A stretch of 63,732 bases of DNA from Acidobacteriota bacterium (GCA_026708265.1 JAPOVI010000106.1:1-63732), one strand, 5' to 3'. Positions 36,483-46,845 are shown, numbered from the stretch's first letter. Notes: generated by a model from the sequence alone, not told the origin. Numbers and translations are program-made.

Positions 36483-37118
36483 TCAGGGTGCCACGATGAG
36501 CGGCGCCGCGTCGGGCCGCGGTTTCTCCGCCGACTTGAGCAGGCGGCCGACGAGCGCCAGGTAGGCTCGGTCGCCGCCGCCGAGGGCGCCCCCCGCCTCC
36601 CGCGCCGCCGCCTCGACGCAGCGGGCCGCGGCCGCGACGTCCCCGTCGGGCAGCCGCGCGCCCTCCTTCCGCTGCTCCTCGATCAGCGCCTGCATCCGGC
36701 CCGCGAGCGCCTGGGCGCCGAGCGACGCGGCCCGGTGCTCGTAGACGATGCCGCGGCTGGCGGTCTCGAAGGTCTCCGCCGTCGCCTTCGCCGCCTGCTC
36801 GACGTCGGCGTCCGAGCGGGCCGGGGCGTCGAGCCCTTCGCCCCGCACCGCGGTCTGGAGCAGCATCGCAATCTGCTGCTGGCGTTCGGTGAGCGGTGCG
36901 AAGAGCGGAGCGAGGAAGCCGAAGTCGCGCTCCTGCTGCCGCTGCACGACCGCCGGCGGGTGCTCGTGCGCCGCGCGCAGGTAGCTGCAGTCCGGCGGGC
37001 AGGCGATCTCGACGAGGCGCTTGGTCCCGCAGCACACCGGGCAGATCTGCTGCCCGAGGGCCGGGCACGCCCGGCGCGCGCGCCGCGTGCCGCAGGCGGG
37101 GCAGGTCGGCTTGGCCAT
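36483..37118 (-). CDS. Zinc-ribbon protein of unknown function
   Basis: 211 aa. Residues 1-55 hold six or more cysteines in ribbon-like pairs (CPACGTRRARRACPALGQ, ICPVCCGTKR, CPPDCSYLR); the rest is helical with no recognised motif. The initiator ATG lies 8 nt after a TATGCT box and lacks a ribosome binding site (leaderless pattern). It is followed directly by the rpmB promoter: the stop codon abuts the TATACT box. Conserved neighbourhood or function is not known to me; RNA or ribosome binding is only a guess from the ribbon and the rpmB link. Confidence 0.75.
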   Translation of the reverse strand: MAKPTCPACGTRRARRACPALGQQICPVCCGTKRLVEIACPPDCSYLRAAHEHPPAVVQRQQERDFGFLAPLFAPLTERQQQIAMLLQTAVRGEGLDAPARSDADVEQAAKATAETFETASRGIVYEHRAASLGAQALAGRMQALIEEQRKEGARLPDGDVAAAARCVEAAAREAGGALGGGDRAYLALVGRLLKSAEKPRPDAAPLIVAP

Positions 37119-37506
37119 CGCCGACAAGCATAGATCGCGTCGAGAGATGAAACCGATCGACGCCCGCCTCCGTCTAAGGAGGGTGATGCGCCTGCCTGTC
37201 ACAGAGCGGCGCGAGGGGTCCGATACCTTGGGATGAGCACGTTACACCGGGCGAGGCTTCACGCTCGGGGGCCTTAGCGGCGCGCCGGTGCCGCGCGTTC
37301 TCCCACGCTCCCCTTCGTTCCCCTCCCGGTTCGACAACACCCTCACCCCGTCTCGATCGGTTCGTGCCCGTCGTGTCGCAGGTCGGTCGGCGAATCGCGG
37401 CACCGAGTTTGCAAGCCCGTTAGCACGCGCGGTCGGCGTGGAACGCGGGAGCCGGAGTCGACTCCGGCCGTCGGCGGCGCGTCGGAAACGGGAAGGAGCG
37501 GCAATC
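37119..37506. other. Intergenic region between divergent zinc-ribbon and DksA-like genes
   Basis: 388 bp without a convincing gene. It holds the TATGCT box of the zinc-ribbon gene (37127-37132) and a perfect 18-bp palindrome gccggagtcgactccggc at 37451-37468, about 20 nt before the ribosome binding site of the DksA-like gene; this could be an operator or a leader hairpin. No clear -10/-35 pair for the plus-strand gene was found, and no RNA gene was recognised. Confidence 0.5.
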
Positions 37507-37959
37507 ATGCGAAGAGTAGCAACCCAGGGGGGGATGAGCGACGCCCGGTTCGACGAGCTCCGCGGTCTGCTCGAGGAGCGGCGGCGGGAGATTATCGGCG
37601 AGCTGCACCACAAGATGCGCGATGTCCGGGACGAGAACGCCGCCGCGCCGGACCAGGGCGTGCGCGACGAAGCGGAGATGTCGGAGGCCGAGATCCAGGA
37701 CGACATCGAGTTCGCCGTTCTGCAGATGAAGGCGGAGACGCTCCAGAAGGTCGCCGACGCGCTGCAGCGGCTCGAGCGGGGTACGTTCGGTTACTGCGAG
37801 GAGTGCGGCAAGGAGATCGCGGAGCGGCGCCTCCGCGCGCTGCCGTTCGCCGCGCGCTGCACGGCCTGCGAGCAGGCCCGCGAGAGCGCCATCGAGCGCC
37901 GGCACCACCAGGACGCACGGCGCGGCGCCGTGTCCCTTTTTCCGGACATGGCCGCCTGA
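37507..37959 (+). CDS. TraR/DksA-family zinc finger protein
   Basis: 150 aa. A long N-terminal coiled coil (residues 14-60, LRGLLEERRREIIGELHHKMR) precedes the C4 zinc finger GYCEECGKEIAERRLRALPF ... CTACEQARES, the hallmark of proteins that insert into the RNA polymerase secondary channel. Tip acidic residues (RDEAEMSEAEIQDD) are present. It may act with (p)ppGpp from the RelA homologue 1.3 kb upstream. AAGGAG lies 10 nt before the ATG; longer upstream frames are rejected. Confidence 0.9.
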   Translation: MRRVATQGGMSDARFDELRGLLEERRREIIGELHHKMRDVRDENAAAPDQGVRDEAEMSEAEIQDDIEFAVLQMKAETLQKVADALQRLERGTFGYCEECGKEIAERRLRALPFAARCTACEQARESAIERRHHQDARRGAVSLFPDMAA

Positions 37960-37988
37960 CGGATCGGACGGACACGGCGGCATTCCGG

Positions 37989-38014
37989 AACGGCCCCGCT
38001 CGCGCGGGGCCGTT
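37989..38014. terminator. Bidirectional terminator hairpin
   Basis: AACGGCCCCG (37989-37998) and CGGGGCCGTT (38005-38014) form a perfect stem with a 6-nt loop between the convergent DksA-like gene and rluD. The T-tract is weak on both strands. Confidence 0.7.
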
Positions 38015-38038
38015 CGTGTCTCCGGTGCCGCCCGGCCG

Positions 38039-39064
38039 TCAGCGGGTGCTCGCCCGCGCCGCCGTAACCGCGCGCACGGCGTCGAGCACCTCCTGGAGGT
38101 CGGCCGGCAGCCCGCTCCGGAGCTCCATCGGCCGCCCGTCGCGCGGATGGGCGAAGGCGAGTCGGCAGGCGTGGAGGAAGGGGCGCTCCAGGCGCTGCAC
38201 GGCGCGCAGGTGCGGCGGGGGATGGCGGCGCGTTCCCCCGTAGAGCGCGTCGCCCACCACCGGGTGGCCGATGGCGGCCAGGTGCACGCGAATCTGGTGC
38301 GTGCGCCCGGTGGCGATCGCCACGCGGACCAGCGAGACCCCGTCGAGCCGCTCCGCCTTCGTCACCCGCGTCACCGCCTCCCGCGCGCGGCGGGAGCGGG
38401 CCGAGATCTTCTTCCGCTCCACCGGGTCGCGGCCGATCGGCAGGTCGATGCGGCGCCCCTGCAGCACGACCCCCCAGGCCAGCGCCGCGTACTCCTTCTC
38501 CACCTCCCGCTCGCGGAACTGACGCGCCAGCTCCGCGTGCGCACGGTCGTGCTTGGCCACGGCCAGCAGCCCCGACGTCCCGCGGTCCAGCCGGTGCACG
38601 ATGCCCGGCCGCCGCTCGCCGCCGATGCCGCTCAGGTCGCCCACGTGGTGCAGCAGCGCGTTCACCAGCGTCCCCTCGGCGTGGCCGGCGGCGGGATGCA
38701 CGACCATCCCCGCCGGCTTGTCGACCACCACCAGATCGGCGTCGGAGTAGACGATGGGCAGCGGAATCGGCTCCGGACGCGGCGTCGCCGGCGCGGCCGG
38801 CGGGATCGCCAGCGTCACCACGTCGCCCGCCCGGACCGGGGTGCTGGCCCGCGCGCGCCGGTCGTCGACCGCGGCCAGGCCGTCGCGTATCAGCCGCTGG
38901 ATCTGCGAGCGCGTCCGTTCCGCCAGGCACGACGCGAGGAAGCGATCGAGCCGCACGTCGTCGGTGCCGGCCGGGACCTCGAGGCGGACCCGCTCCGGTT
39001 CCGTCGCGGGCGCGCGCTCGGACGCGGGCGCGGGCGCGGGCTCAGGCTCGGGTTCGGGCTCCAT
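38039..39064 (-). CDS. rluD: Large-subunit rRNA pseudouridine synthase (RluD family)
   Basis: 341 aa. An acidic/proline-rich N-terminus (MEPEPEPEPAPAPAS) precedes an S4 domain (RLDRFLASCLAERTRSQIQRLI) and the catalytic domain with RPGIVHRLDRGTSGLL (catalytic Asp) and ATGRTHQIRVH. Expected targets are uridines of 23S helix 69. It lies at the end of the ileS-lspA-lgt cluster; lspA next to an RluD-type synthase gene is a common arrangement. Confidence 0.93.
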   Translation of the reverse strand: MEPEPEPEPAPAPASERAPATEPERVRLEVPAGTDDVRLDRFLASCLAERTRSQIQRLIRDGLAAVDDRRARASTPVRAGDVVTLAIPPAAPATPRPEPIPLPIVYSDADLVVVDKPAGMVVHPAAGHAEGTLVNALLHHVGDLSGIGGERRPGIVHRLDRGTSGLLAVAKHDRAHAELARQFREREVEKEYAALAWGVVLQGRRIDLPIGRDPVERKKISARSRRAREAVTRVTKAERLDGVSLVRVAIATGRTHQIRVHLAAIGHPVVGDALYGGTRRHPPPHLRAVQRLERPFLHACRLAFAHPRDGRPMELRSGLPADLQEVLDAVRAVTAARASTR

Positions 39065-39079
39065 CGTCGCCCGCCGCCG

Positions 39080-39880
39080 TCACGTGCGGGCCGGCCGCGC
39101 GGCCGCCGCCCGGTGCCGGCGCCAGAGCGCGACGAGCATCACGAGGCTCAACGGAACGAGGAGGAGCGAGACGAACTGCGACGTCGGCAGCAGCCCGAAG
39201 GCCATCCCGCGCGGGTCGCCCCGGTAGAACTCGATGACGAAGCGGGCGATCGGATAGAGCAGCAGGTAGGACCAGAACGTCCGCCCGGCGAAGCCCCCGC
39301 CGCGGCGCTCGACGAGCAGCAGCCCGCCCAGGATGGCGAGCGTCGCCGCCGACTCGTAGAGCTGCGTCGGGTGCAGGCTGATGTCGAGCGGCGTCCCGAC
39401 GTTGGCGGCGGCCAGGGTGTCGGTGAACGTGATGCCCCACGGCAGGTCCGTGGGCCGCCCGTAGCAGCAGCCGCCGAGCAGGCAGCCGAGCCGGCCCACC
39501 GCCTGCCCGAGGGCGATGCCGGGGGCGAAGGCGTCGCACGTCGTCCAGAGCGGCAGCCGGTGGCGGCGCATGTACCAGAAGGCGACGCCGACGGCCAGGA
39601 TCAGCCCGCCGTAGAAGACGCCGCCCGATCGCAGGAGGCTCCAGAGCTGGGCCGGGTCGCGCCGGATGTGATCGAAGTCGACGACGACCAGCAGCAGCTT
39701 CGCGCCCACGAGCGCGCTCACGATGATCCAGATCCCGAGGTCCATCGCCCGGTCGCCGTCGAGGCCGCGCTGCCGGGCCCGGGCCACCGCGAAGCGCAGC
39801 CCGATCAGGTAGGCCGACACCAGCAGCAGCCCGTAGCTGTAGATGTTGATGGGGCCGAGCTCAAGCAGCTTCGGGTACAT
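39080..39880 (-). CDS. lgt: Prolipoprotein diacylglyceryl transferase
   Basis: Adds diacylglycerol to the lipobox cysteine, the first step of lipoprotein maturation; 266 aa with about seven membrane helices. The conserved motif GQAVGRLGCLLGGCCYGRPT and HPTQLYES are present. It overlaps the end of lspA by 20 nt, so the two lipoprotein-processing steps are translationally coupled. Start ATG gives [17 protein letters not shown], typical. Confidence 0.96.
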   Translation of the reverse strand: MYPKLLELGPINIYSYGLLLVSAYLIGLRFAVARARQRGLDGDRAMDLGIWIIVSALVGAKLLLVVVDFDHIRRDPAQLWSLLRSGGVFYGGLILAVGVAFWYMRRHRLPLWTTCDAFAPGIALGQAVGRLGCLLGGCCYGRPTDLPWGITFTDTLAAANVGTPLDISLHPTQLYESAATLAILGGLLLVERRGGGFAGRTFWSYLLLYPIARFVIEFYRGDPRGMAFGLLPTSQFVSLLLVPLSLVMLVALWRRHRAAAARPART

Positions 39881-40418
39881 GGCGTTTCAGGAACAGGAGC
39901 TCGAAGATCAGGCACGAGGCGCCGACCGTGATCGCGGCGTCGGCGACGTTGAAGGCCCAGAAGTGCCAGCCGCCCCAGTAGACGTCGATGAAGTCCACCA
40001 CGTAGCCCGCCGTCGCGCGGTCGATCAGGTTGCCGACCGCACCCCCCGCGATCAGCGTCAGGCCGAACCGGGCCAGCGTCTCGCGCGGGGAGAGCTGCGT
40101 GGCGTAGAGGCCCAGGGCGACGAGCGCGGCCAGCGCGACGGCCGTCATCAGCCCCGCCTTGAACGGGATGTCCACCGAGTTCAGCAGCCCGAACGCCACC
40201 CCCGTGTTGCGGACGTGGATCAGGTCCAGGAAGCCGTCGATGACGGGGACGCCGCCGTAGAGCGGCACGTGCTCCTCGACGAGCGACTTCGTCCACTGAT
40301 CGGCGATCACGATCGCGGCCACGATGCCCCCCGCCACGCCCTTCGGCGGGAACCCGCGGGGCGGGTCCGCCCCGTTGCCGCGGGCGCCCTCCGTCCCGCG
40401 CGGTCCGTCAGCCGGCAT
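39861..40418 (-). CDS. lspA: Lipoprotein signal peptidase II
   Basis: 185 aa. Aspartic peptidase of the inner membrane that cleaves prolipoproteins after Lgt. Catalytic aspartates lie in [17 protein letters not shown] and [12 protein letters not shown]; the family motif [10 protein letters not shown] is present. ATG at 40418 overlaps the ileS stop by 11 nt. The first 25 residues ([15 protein letters not shown]) are a hydrophilic extension before the first helix. Downstream it overlaps lgt. Confidence 0.96.
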   Translation of the reverse strand: MPADGPRGTEGARGNGADPPRGFPPKGVAGGIVAAIVIADQWTKSLVEEHVPLYGGVPVIDGFLDLIHVRNTGVAFGLLNSVDIPFKAGLMTAVALAALVALGLYATQLSPRETLARFGLTLIAGGAVGNLIDRATAGYVVDFIDVYWGGWHFWAFNVADAAITVGASCLIFELLFLKRHVPEAA

Positions 40419-43278
40419 AGGCCGCCGCCTCCTCGAGCGCGTCCGCGCACCGCACGCAGACGCCGTCCGGCTCGGCGCCCGACACCTCCGGCACGTAGCG
40501 CCAGCAGCGCGGGCACCGCACCCCGCCGGCACGCCGCGCGGTGATGACGGCCGCCCCCCCCGCCTCGACGAATTGCGCCCCCGCCGCCCGCGCGGCGTCG
40601 CCGTCCACCGGCAGGTCCCCCGCCGGCGCCAGCTCGACGCCGGACGTGATTAGGATCGTCGCGAGGTCCGCCCGGTAGCGCTCGACCAGCTCCGCGGTCG
40701 CGCCGCTGGCGCGGATCGTCACCGCCGCCTCCAGCGACGTCCCGACGGTCTTCTCGGCCCGCAGCCCCTCGATGACGACGTTGGCCGCCTCGCGCAGCGC
40801 GATCAGCCGCTCCCAGCGGGCGAGCAGGTCGCCGTCGGCGGGGTCCGCCCCCACCTCCGGGAAGCGCGCGAGGTGCACGCTCGACTCGCGCGGACCGGGG
40901 AGGAAGCCCCACAGGTCGTCCGTGGTCACGGGCAGGATCGGCGCCAGGAGCCGCGCCAGGCCGTCCGCGATGGTGTAGATCGCCGTCTGGGCCGAGCGCC
41001 GCTCCGCCGAGCCGGCGGCCAGCGTGTAGAGCCGGTCCTTGGAGACGTCGATGTAGAACGCGCTCAGGTCGACCGTCAGCAGCCCGTTGACGATGTGCGC
41101 GATCGGCACGAACTCGTAGCGCTCGTAGGCGCGCGCGATGCGCTCCGCCGCCGCGCCGTAGCGTGCGAGCGCGTAGCGGTCGATCTCGGCCATCCGCTCC
41201 GCGGGCACGCGGTCCGCCGCCGGATCGAAGTCGTAGAGGTTGGCGACCAGGATGCGCAGCGTGTTGCGGATCTTGCGGTACGCCTCGACCACGCGGGCGA
41301 GGATCTCCTCGCCCATCCGCATCTCCTCCCGGTAGTCGGCCATCGCCACCCACAGGCGCAGGATCTCCGCCCCGTAGCGCTGGATGATCTTCTTCGGATC
41401 GACGCTGTTGCCGCGCGACTTCGACATCTTGCGGCCCGTCTCGTCGACGAAGAAGCCGTGCGTCAGCACCTGCCGGAAGGGGGCCGCGCCGCGGGTCCCG
41501 AGCCCGACGAGGAGCGAGCTCTGGAACCAGCCCCGGTGCTGGTCGGAGCCTTCCAGGTAGAGCGTGGCCGGCCACGCGAGGCCCGGCGTCCCGGGCAGCA
41601 CCGCCTCGTGGCTCGACCCCGAGTCGAACCAGACGTCCAGGATGTCGCGCTCCCGCTCGAAGGCCGCGCCGCCGCACGACGGGCAGGCGGTGCCGGACGG
41701 CACGAACTCGTCGAGCGGGCGCTCGTACCACGCGTCGGCCCCGTGCTCGGCGAAGACGTCGGCCGCGCGGTCCGTCAGCGCCTTCGTCAGCGTCGCCTCG
41801 CCGCAGCCCGTGCAGTAGAGGGCCGGGATCGGCACGCCCCACGAGCGCTGCCGCGAGATGCACCAGTCGGGCCGGTTGGCCACCATGCCGTGGATCCGCT
41901 CGCCGCCCCAGCCCGGGATCCACTCCACGCCGGCAATCGCGTCGAGGGCCCGCCGGCGCAGGTCGGCGGCGTCCAGGCGGATGAACCACTGCGACGTGGC
42001 GAGGAAGATGACCGGGTGGTGGCAGCGCCAGCAGTGCGGGTAGGCGTGCTCGAGGTCGTCGCGCCGCCACAGCCGCCCCCGCGCCGCGAGCTCCGCCTCC
42101 ACGCGGGGGTTCGCCTCGAAGACGCCGAGCCCGCCGAACAGCTCCACGTCGTCCGTGAAGCGGCCGCCCGGCCCGATCGGCGCGTACACGTCGAGCCCGT
42201 AGCGCACGCCGGTGTGGAAGTCGTCGGCGCCGTGCCCCGGCGCGGTGTGGACGGCGCCGGTGCCCTGCTCCAGCGTGACGTAGTCGCCCAGGACGCCGAC
42301 CGAGTCGCGGTCGTACAGCGGATGCCGGAAGCGGAGCCCCTCGAGCTCGCGTCCGGCCACCGCGCCCAGCTTCGCCCCGAGCGGGCGCCCGGTCGCCTCG
42401 GCCACGCGCTCGGCCAGCTCCTCCGCCACGACGACGGCGCGGCGCCCGCCGGACGTGTCCGCACCGTCGATCTCGTCGATCTCGTAGGCGGCGTAGCGGA
42501 GCTCCGGGTGGAACGCAATCGCCAGGTTGGCCGGGATCGTCCACGGCGTCGTCGTCCAGATGAGCACCGACGCCGCGGCGCCGCCCGCGTCCGGGAAGCG
42601 CGCCGCGAAGTCCCCCGCGCTCTCCGCCGCGAGCGGGAACTCGACGTGGATCGACGGCGAGACGTGCGACTCGTACTCCACCTCGGCGTCGGCGAGCGCC
42701 GTGCGGCAGTGGATGCACCAGTGGACCGGCTTCTTGCCCCGGTAGACGAGGCCCTGCTCGACGAAGGCGCCCAGGGCGCGGACGATCGTCGCCTGGTAGC
42801 CGTAGCTCATCGTGAGGTACGGCCGCTCCCAGTCGCCGAGGACGCCGAGGCGCTTGAAGTCCTCCCGCATCTCGCCGACGCACCGCTCCGCGAAGCCGCG
42901 GCACTCCCGGCGCACGTCGGCCACGCCCATCCCGCGCCGCGCGCGGCCGCGGCGGCGGTCCACCTGCAGCTCGATCGGCAGCCCGTGGCAGTCCCACCCC
43001 GGCACGTAGGGGGCGTCGAAGCCGGCCATCGTGCGCGAGCGCACCACGAAGTCCTTGAGGATCTTGTTGAGCGCCGTCCCGAGGTGGATCCGGCCGTTGG
43101 CGTAGGGCGGTCCGTCGTGCAGGACGAACTTCGGCGCGCCCTCCCGCGCCCGGCGGATCGCGCCGTAGAGGTCACCTGCCTCCCAGCGGGCGATCGCCTG
43201 CGGCTCGGTCGCCGGCAGGCTGGCCTTCATGCGAAAGCCCGTCCGGGGCAGATTGAGCGTTTCCTTCCAGTCGGGCAT
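40408..43278 (-). CDS. ileS: Isoleucyl-tRNA synthetase
   Basis: 956 aa, class Ia. The HIGH-type box is in [24 protein letters not shown] in [20 protein letters not shown], and the editing domain contains [15 protein letters not shown]-terminal zinc finger (CPRCWRY ... CVRCAD) is present. The first gene of ileS-lspA-lgt-rluD, divergent from the M16 peptidase pair. ATG 43278 gives [15 protein letters not shown], the usual start. Confidence 0.97.
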   Translation of the reverse strand: MPDWKETLNLPRTGFRMKASLPATEPQAIARWEAGDLYGAIRRAREGAPKFVLHDGPPYANGRIHLGTALNKILKDFVVRSRTMAGFDAPYVPGWDCHGLPIELQVDRRRGRARRGMGVADVRRECRGFAERCVGEMREDFKRLGVLGDWERPYLTMSYGYQATIVRALGAFVEQGLVYRGKKPVHWCIHCRTALADAEVEYESHVSPSIHVEFPLAAESAGDFAARFPDAGGAAASVLIWTTTPWTIPANLAIAFHPELRYAAYEIDEIDGADTSGGRRAVVVAEELAERVAEATGRPLGAKLGAVAGRELEGLRFRHPLYDRDSVGVLGDYVTLEQGTGAVHTAPGHGADDFHTGVRYGLDVYAPIGPGGRFTDDVELFGGLGVFEANPRVEAELAARGRLWRRDDLEHAYPHCWRCHHPVIFLATSQWFIRLDAADLRRRALDAIAGVEWIPGWGGERIHGMVANRPDWCISRQRSWGVPIPALYCTGCGEATLTKALTDRAADVFAEHGADAWYERPLDEFVPSGTACPSCGGAAFERERDILDVWFDSGSSHEAVLPGTPGLAWPATLYLEGSDQHRGWFQSSLLVGLGTRGAAPFRQVLTHGFFVDETGRKMSKSRGNSVDPKKIIQRYGAEILRLWVAMADYREEMRMGEEILARVVEAYRKIRNTLRILVANLYDFDPAADRVPAERMAEIDRYALARYGAAAERIARAYERYEFVPIAHIVNGLLTVDLSAFYIDVSKDRLYTLAAGSAERRSAQTAIYTIADGLARLLAPILPVTTDDLWGFLPGPRESSVHLARFPEVGADPADGDLLARWERLIALREAANVVIEGLRAEKTVGTSLEAAVTIRASGATAELVERYRADLATILITSGVELAPAGDLPVDGDAARAAGAQFVEAGGAAVITARRAGGVRCPRCWRYVPEVSGAEPDGVCVRCADALEEAAAYAG

Positions 43279-43360
43279 GGTGTCGGGCCGGTCGGAGCGG
43301 CATGCCGGACGGCCCCGGCGGCAGGTCCGCGCGCCGCCGGGAGGCAGCCAACTGCAAGCA

Positions 43361-43366
43361 TATAAT
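43361..43366 (+). promoter_or_regulatory. Perfect TATAAT -10 box, leaderless arrangement
   Basis: TATAAT is followed by 7 nt and then the ATG at 43374, which places the expected transcription start on or next to the start codon. No -35 consensus is visible. An earlier in-frame ATG (43365) overlaps the hexamer itself. Confidence 0.6.
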
Positions 43367-43373
43367 GACGGGC

Positions 43374-44663
43374 ATGGACGGGGGGCGCGCCGCGGTCCGG
43401 ACCGAGACGCTCGCCAACGGCCTGCGCGTCGTCGTGCAGGAGGTGCGGACGGCGCCGCTGGTGTCGGTCTGGTGCTGGTACCGCGTCGGGTCGAAGGACG
43501 AGGGTCCCGGCCTGACGGGTGCGTCGCACTGGGTCGAGCACATGAACTTCAAGGGCACGAAGCGCATCTCGCGCGACGACATCAAGGGCTCGATCGAGCG
43601 CTACGGCGGCTTCTGGAACGGCTACACCTGGATCGACCAGACCACCTACGTCCAGACCGCCACCCGCGACGCGCTCGACCAGATGCTCTTCGTCGAGTCC
43701 GAGCGGATGCACCACTGCCTCTACGAGCCGGCCGACTGCGACTCCGAGCGGACCGTCATCGTCTCGGAGCTCCAGGGCGGCGAGAACGACCCCGACACGC
43801 TGCTCGACATCGAGCTGACGGCCACCGCGTTCAAGGCGCACCCCTACCGCCACCCGACGATCGGCTGGCTGGCCGACCTCGAGGCCATGTCGCGCGACGA
43901 CCTCTACGGCTTCTATCGCCGCCACTACGTCCCCGGCAACGCGACGCTCGTCGTCGTGGGCGACGTCGAGGCCGGCGACGCGCTGCGGCGGGCCGGCGCG
44001 GCCTTCGGCGCCATTCCGGCCGGGGAGGCGCCCGCGCGCCTGCGCGTCACCGAGCCGCCGCAGCTCGGCGAGCGCCGGGTGACCATCCGCAAGCCGGGGA
44101 CGACCGCCTACCTGAAGGTGGCCTACCACGTGCCGGCCGTCGACCACGCCGACTTCGCCCCGATGCTCGTCCTCGACGCCGCCCTGACCGGCGCCAAGGG
44201 GCTCAGCCTCTGGTCGAGCTTCCGCGGCACGCCGCCCCAGCGCCGCTCGCGCCTCTACCGGGCGCTGGTCGAGCGGCAGCTCGCCTCGGCTGTCGGCGGG
44301 ATGTACGCGCCCACCGCCCATCCGTTCCTCTTCACGGTGTCGGTGACCGCGGCGGCCGGGGCGGCCCCGGAGGCGGTGGAGGAGGCCACGCTCGCGGCGC
44401 TCGACGCGGCGCGCGACGGGGGCGTCGGCGCCGACGAGCTGGCCCGCGCCAAGCGGCAGCTCCGGGCGCGCATGGTCTTCGAGGGCGACAGCGTCACCAA
44501 CATCGCGCACCAGCTCGGCTTCTTCTCGACGGTCTCCGCGCTCGACACGTGGTTCGACATGCCGGCCCGCATCGAGGCCGTCACCGCCGAGGACGTGGCC
44601 CGCGTCGCCGCCGCCCACCTCGGTGCGGGCAACCGCACCGTCGGCTGGTTCCTTCCGGCATGA
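43374..44663 (+). CDS. M16 family peptidase, catalytic partner
   Basis: 429 aa. Zinc motif [11 protein letters not shown] (HxxEH) with the downstream glutamate in [13 protein letters not shown]; predicted active. No signal peptide is apparent from this start. It overlaps the next M16 gene by four bases (ATGA), and that partner lacks the metal ligands, so the two should form an active/inactive heterodimer as in mitochondrial processing peptidase and bacterial two-subunit M16B enzymes. The start is placed by the TATAAT box 7 nt upstream. Confidence 0.92.
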   Translation: MDGGRAAVRTETLANGLRVVVQEVRTAPLVSVWCWYRVGSKDEGPGLTGASHWVEHMNFKGTKRISRDDIKGSIERYGGFWNGYTWIDQTTYVQTATRDALDQMLFVESERMHHCLYEPADCDSERTVIVSELQGGENDPDTLLDIELTATAFKAHPYRHPTIGWLADLEAMSRDDLYGFYRRHYVPGNATLVVVGDVEAGDALRRAGAAFGAIPAGEAPARLRVTEPPQLGERRVTIRKPGTTAYLKVAYHVPAVDHADFAPMLVLDAALTGAKGLSLWSSFRGTPPQRRSRLYRALVERQLASAVGGMYAPTAHPFLFTVSVTAAAGAAPEAVEEATLAALDAARDGGVGADELARAKRQLRARMVFEGDSVTNIAHQLGFFSTVSALDTWFDMPARIEAVTAEDVARVAAAHLGAGNRTVGWFLPA

Positions 44664-45982
44664 GCGCCGAGCCCCGCCGCCCGGCGCCGCTGCGCCGCGT
44701 CCTCGCCAACGGGGCGGCGGTGGTCGTCCGGGAGGCGCACACGACGCCCGCGGTGTCGCTGAACCTGTCGCTCGATGCGGGCAGCGTCTGCGATCCGGCG
44801 GGCGTCCCCGGGGTGGCCCATTTCCTCGCGCGCGTCCTCGACCGGGGCACCGGCCGCCGCTCGGCCGACGAGATCGCCGAGACCTGCGACGGCGGCGGCG
44901 TGACCCTGGCCGTGCACGCCACGCGGCACACGCTCTCGCTCGGCTGCACGTGCCTCGCGGAGGACTTCGCCGCCATGGTCGACCTCCTGGCCGACGTGCT
45001 GCGCGACCCGCTCTGCCCGGAGCCGGAGGTCGAGACGCGCCGCCGCCAGATCCTGACCGCCATCCGCCAGGACGACGACAGCCCCGCCGCACGGGCCGTC
45101 GAGCGGCTCCACCGGCTGCTGTACGGCGACGGTCACCCCTACGGGCGGCGGGTGAAGGGGACCGCGGCCTCGGTCGAGGGGATCGATCGGCGGGCCCTGC
45201 TCGACTTCCACCGCGCGCGCGCCGCTCCGGCCGCGCTCTCGGTGGTCGTGGTCGGCGACGTCGCCGCGGACGCCGCGGCCGACGCGGTGGCCGCCGCCTT
45301 CGAAGGCTGGCAGGCCGAGGCGGCGCCCCCGCCGGAGCTGACCCCGCCGCCCGCCGCGTCCGGCCGCCGGCGGGAGGCCGTCCCCATGCCGGGCAAGGCG
45401 CAGGTCGACCTCGCCTACGGCTTCGCCGCCGTGGCCCGCACCGATCCGACCTACCACGCCCACGTGCTGCTGGCCAACGTCCTCGGCCAGTACGGCATGG
45501 GGGGCCGGGTCGGGCGCAGCGTGCGCGAGCGGCAGGGAATGGCCTACTACGCCTTCGCGGGCTTCGAGGCGGACCGCATCCCCGGTCCGCTGGTCATCCG
45601 CGCCGGCGTCAACGCGGCCAACGTCGACCGGGCCGTCGCCTCGATCGACGAGGTGGTCGCCGAGATGGGCGCCGGGGGCGTCACCGAGGGCGAGCTCGAG
45701 GACTCGCGGCGCTACCTCGTGGGCTCGCTTCCCCGGACGCTCGAGACCAACGCGGGGACGGCGGCGTTCCTCCAGAACGCCGAGCGCTTCCGGCTCGGCC
45801 TCGACTACGACCGGCGGCTGCCGGATCTGCTCGGGGCGGTGACGCGCGACGACGTCAACGCCGCCGCCCGCGCCCTGCTCGACCCGGAGCGCGCCGCGGT
45901 GGTCATCGCGGGGCCGGTGGCCGCGCGAAGCAACGGGCTTCCGACGGCGGACGGCGCCGAGCCTGCGGACGCCGGGTCATGA
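44660..45982 (+). CDS. M16 family protein, non-catalytic partner
   Basis: 440 aa. Same fold as the preceding protein, but the zinc motif is replaced: HFLARVLDRGT in place of HxxEH, so Glu and the second His are lost. The R/Y pair of the C-terminal domain needed to complete a substrate site is retained (GRSVRERQGMAYYAF). Coupled to the catalytic partner by ATGA and to the HAD phosphatase gene by another ATGA. Expected role: substrate-binding half of a heterodimer. Confidence 0.9.
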   Translation: MSAEPRRPAPLRRVLANGAAVVVREAHTTPAVSLNLSLDAGSVCDPAGVPGVAHFLARVLDRGTGRRSADEIAETCDGGGVTLAVHATRHTLSLGCTCLAEDFAAMVDLLADVLRDPLCPEPEVETRRRQILTAIRQDDDSPAARAVERLHRLLYGDGHPYGRRVKGTAASVEGIDRRALLDFHRARAAPAALSVVVVGDVAADAAADAVAAAFEGWQAEAAPPPELTPPPAASGRRREAVPMPGKAQVDLAYGFAAVARTDPTYHAHVLLANVLGQYGMGGRVGRSVRERQGMAYYAFAGFEADRIPGPLVIRAGVNAANVDRAVASIDEVVAEMGAGGVTEGELEDSRRYLVGSLPRTLETNAGTAAFLQNAERFRLGLDYDRRLPDLLGAVTRDDVNAAARALLDPERAAVVIAGPVAARSNGLPTADGAEPADAGS

Positions 45983-46695
45983 AGGCGGTCTTCTTCGACG
46001 TCGACTACACGCTCATCTACCCCGGTCCCACCTTCGGCGGGGAAGGCTACGGCGCCTTCGCCGCGCGCCACGGCCTGCGAGTGGAGCCCGGCCGCTTCGC
46101 GGCGGCGGTCACGGACGCCGCGGCGGAGCTCGACTTCGCCCGCGACACCGTCTACCGGCCCGACCCGTTCATCCGCTATGCGGCGCGCGTGCTGCGCGGC
46201 ATGGGGGCCGACGGGCCGGAGCCGCAGCTCGAGCGCTGCGCGCGCGAGATCTACGACGAATGGGGCTACCCGCAGCACTTCGCGCTCTACGACGACGTGC
46301 TGGCCACCCTGCGCGCCCTGCACCGCGACGGCTACCGCATCGGCCTCATCTCGAACACCCACCGCTGCCTGGCCACCTTCCAGCGTCACTTCGCGCTCGA
46401 CCCCTTCGTCTCCGTCGCGGTGTCGTCCTACGAGCACGGCCGCCTGAAGCCCGACCCCAGCATCTTCCGCGCCGCCCTCGCCGCGGTCGGGGTAGCCGCG
46501 GGCGACGGCGTGATGGTCGGCGACAGCGTGGCGCACGACATCGACGGCGCGCGGCGGGCCGGCATGGGCGCCGTCCTCCTCGTCCGCTCCGGCGAGCCCC
46601 CTCCCGAGCGCCCGGGCGACGACGTCCCGGTGGTCCGCACCCTGACGGAGCTCCCCGCTGTGCTGCCCCTCGCCGAACGATCCGGGTCGCGGTAG
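45979..46695 (+). CDS. HAD-superfamily hydrolase
   Basis: 238 aa, probably a small-molecule phosphatase. Motif I is FFDVDYTLIYPG (DxD), motif II LISNTH, motif III/IV KPDPSIFR and VGDSVAHDIDGARRAG; a helical cap lies between I and II. The substrate is unknown. The start ATG overlaps the stop of the M16 partner. Directly after it the tandem small-gene array begins (10 nt). Confidence 0.9.
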   Translation: MKAVFFDVDYTLIYPGPTFGGEGYGAFAARHGLRVEPGRFAAAVTDAAAELDFARDTVYRPDPFIRYAARVLRGMGADGPEPQLERCAREIYDEWGYPQHFALYDDVLATLRALHRDGYRIGLISNTHRCLATFQRHFALDPFVSVAVSSYEHGRLKPDPSIFRAALAAVGVAAGDGVMVGDSVAHDIDGARRAGMGAVLLVRSGEPPPERPGDDVPVVRTLTELPAVLPLAERSGSR

Positions 46696-46704
46696 CACGA
46701 AGGA

Positions 46705-46785
46705 GTGAGCGCCGACGTGATCGCCACGGTGCTGACGGGCGCCGAGGCGGTTCACGAATCGCATGCCGTAGCGTCTGCCCTGTGA
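46705..46785 (+). pseudogene. Truncated copy of the type-B small membrane gene
   Basis: A GTG with AAGGAG upstream opens MSADVIATVLTGAEAVHES, nearly identical to the first 12 residues of the two intact B proteins (47218, 48037), then diverges and stops after 26 codons. The part matching the membrane helix and coil is missing. The segment from about 46718 is repeated at about 47457 without an initiator, so this is a remnant at the boundary of the duplicated unit. Confidence 0.55.
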
Positions 46786-46845
46786 TACGCTGGACATCGG
46801 GTCGTGCTGCGCGCGACTCGCAACCGGAAGGCCTGGAGACCCGAG

